From NCBI GenBank assembly GCA_946478915.1, contig CAMLER010000304.1:1-6398 (forward strand): DNA of 6,398 bases. Direction: 5' to 3'. Both the position numbers and the translations under genes were made by a program. Every line of letters starts with the position of its first letter. Position 1 is the stretch's first letter. The stretch comes from an uncultured Chryseolinea sp. GTDB taxonomy: Bacteria; Bacteroidota; Bacteroidia; Cytophagales; Cyclobacteriaceae. A model generated the notes under the pieces. It had not been told where the DNA came from, did not search any database, and saw only the letters and a list, made by a program, of their open reading frames with translations. Positions 5,432 through 6,398 of this stretch are shown piece by piece.

Positions 5432-5480
5432 AAACCTCAAACCTCAAACTTTGAACCTTAAACTTTAAACAACTTTAAAC
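5432..5480. repeat. 7-bp tandem array AAACCTC/AAACTTT reaching the aminotransferase stop codon
   Basis: Five contiguous 7-base units run on the plus strand: AAACCTC (5432), AAACCTC (5439), AAACTTT (5446), GAACCTT (5453) and AAACTTT (5460). They are followed by degenerate AAACAACTTTAAAC up to 5480. The minus-strand stop codon of the aminotransferase (TAA, 5475-5477) lies inside the degenerate end, so the repeat borders or has replaced the extreme 3' end of that gene. Confidence 0.75.
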
Positions 5481-6398
5481 TAAAACATCAAACTCCCTCG
5501 TAAAAACCTTCATCTCCTCCAACGTACCGATACTCACTCTAAACCATTGTTGATCTTTGTAATCCCAGACGCGAATTCTGATTCCTTTTTCGGCGAGCTT
5601 CGATAATACCATTGCTGCATCTGTCTTAGCGGGAAAGAAAAGAAAGTTCGTGTGCGACTTTGCATACCAGGCACCTTTCTTATCAAGGTAATCTGTGAGG
5701 TGTTCACGTGCTTCTGCATTCTTCCGACGACAATATTCCATAAACTCGCTATCACCCAAGGAAGCTTTAGCAGCCGCAAGCGCTGGTTGGTTGTTTGCAA
5801 TTCCCATGTGATACTTGTCGATCTTTTTTACGAGGTCAGGCCGACCAACAACGTACCCGAGTCGTAATCCTGCTAATCCATAGATCTTCGAAAATGTTTT
5901 AGAGACAATCACGTTTGCATCCGACTTCACCAACTCAACCATTGAAATCTGTTGCTCAGGATTTAAGAACTCAACGTATGCTTCGTCTACATATACCGTT
6001 GTTCTTTTTGATACTTCTTCACAGAATTGTCTTACAAGTACCGGGTCCACTAGCGTCCCCGTTGGATTGTTCGGATTGCAGACAAACACTAACTTGGTTT
6101 CATCCGTCACACGAGCTGCCATGGCATCATAGTCGTGTTCCAGGTTGTCATTGAGATTTACTTTGTCCCACGTAGCGCGGAATGCAGTCGCGTAGTACAT
6201 GAGCAACGGGAAGGTCGGAAATGCTGAAAGGACCCGCCCACCTTCAACACCGAAGGCAGCACCAGCCTGACAAAGCAAATCTCCTGAACCAGCGCCAATA
6301 GCAATATGCGCTGGGGTGACACCTTCTTTGTTCGCAAGGATTGCCTTCATTTCTTCCTGAACATCGAAGGCGTAGCGATTTCCCTCGACGATAATTTG
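5475..6398 (-). CDS. HisC-like PLP-dependent aminotransferase (partial, N terminus beyond window)
   Basis: This is the C-terminal 307 codons of a fold-type I (class I/II) aminotransferase. The frame is open to the right edge of the window (16 codons upstream of the Met codon at 6348-6350, including Gly-Asn-Arg-Tyr), so that Met is internal. Counting from that Met, the PLP site is complete: Gly-Ala-Gly-Ser-Gly-Asp (19-24) for phosphate contact, Asn-Pro-Asn-Asn-Pro-Thr-Gly (92-98), Asp122 in Val-Asp-Glu-Ala-Tyr pairing with the pyridine N, the Schiff-base lysine Lys155 in Ser-Lys-Thr-Phe-Ser-Lys, and Arg163 in Gly-Leu-Arg-Leu-Gly-Tyr. Arg271 in Arg-Val-Ser-Ile-Gly-Thr matches the substrate-carboxylate Arg. 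The order and spacing are those of histidinol-phosphate aminotransferase and its paralogues. No other histidine gene is in the window, so it may act on another amino acid. The missing ~50-90 residues may include a signal. The stop codon lies in a 7-bp repeat tract. Confidence 0.9.
   Translation of the reverse strand, partial: QIIVEGNRYAFDVQEEMKAILANKEGVTPAHIAIGAGSGDLLCQAGAAFGVEGGRVLSAFPTFPLLMYYATAFRATWDKVNLNDNLEHDYDAMAARVTDETKLVFVCNPNNPTGTLVDPVLVRQFCEEVSKRTTVYVDEAYVEFLNPEQQISMVELVKSDANVIVSKTFSKIYGLAGLRLGYVVGRPDLVKKIDKYHMGIANNQPALAAAKASLGDSEFMEYCRRKNAEAREHLTDYLDKKGAWYAKSHTNFLFFPAKTDAAMVLSKLAEKGIRIRVWDYKDQQWFRVSIGTLEEMKVFTREFDVLV

Noticed and set aside
5179..5447. Minus-strand frames of 64 and 77 codons upstream of the cupin
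   Set aside because: They translate the tandem repeats and overlap the cupin start; composition reflects the repeats, not a protein.
2074..6398. One operon linking transporter, DUF4440, AraC, cupin and aminotransferase
   Set aside because: Gaps of about 107-241 bases, a candidate promoter before AraC, a hairpin after the aminotransferase, and no shared pathway argue against a single unit.

Overview
The window looks like a chromosomal segment of a Bacteroidota bacterium, probably Cytophagales-like. The evidence is a lipoprotein with a short C-Q-D mature start and a C-terminal T-D-G-E-F signature, a DUF6597-type AraC regulator, an SBF-like transporter, a secreted SnoaL/DUF4440 protein, genes that mostly lack Shine-Dalgarno sequences, and purine-rich tandem repeat blocks between genes. 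No phage, transposase, CRISPR, tRNA or rRNA is visible. The genes look like ordinary accessory or housekeeping-peripheral functions.

Layout: positions 1-354 hold no gene I can support. On the plus strand there is an outer-membrane beta-barrel protein (355-1098) with an unusually good ribosome binding site. A 400-base gap follows, with what looks like a decayed LuxR-type helix-turn-helix remnant (1163-1312). Then comes a small secreted lipoprotein (1499-2005) behind a dyad/TTGACA region. Everything after that is on the minus strand: an SLC10A7/YfeH-like bile-acid:sodium-symporter-family transporter (2074-3066), a secreted SnoaL/NTF2-like protein (3177-3632), an AraC-family regulator (3740-4561), a cupin (4691-5233), and the C-terminal ~307 residues of a HisC-like PLP aminotransferase running off the right edge (5475-6398).

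The minus-strand genes share direction but are separated by about 107-241 bases, so they are more likely separate transcription units or a loose cluster than one tight operon. Nothing ties them to a single pathway. The AraC regulator could control a neighbour, but that is inference.

The most unusual material is between genes. A composite repeat block lies between the aminotransferase and the cupin: a ~14-bp array alternating GAACAAGGAA and GAACACCGAA, then an 8-bp perfect-stem hairpin, then a 7-bp AAACCTC/AAACTTT array that runs into the aminotransferase stop codon. A second block between the cupin and the AraC gene shares the words ACAAGGAATA and AGTGACGC in the same order and strand, and may supply the -33 element of the AraC promoter. 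A perfect 7-bp-arm palindrome abuts the cupin start codon. I see no clear novel multi-gene system here.
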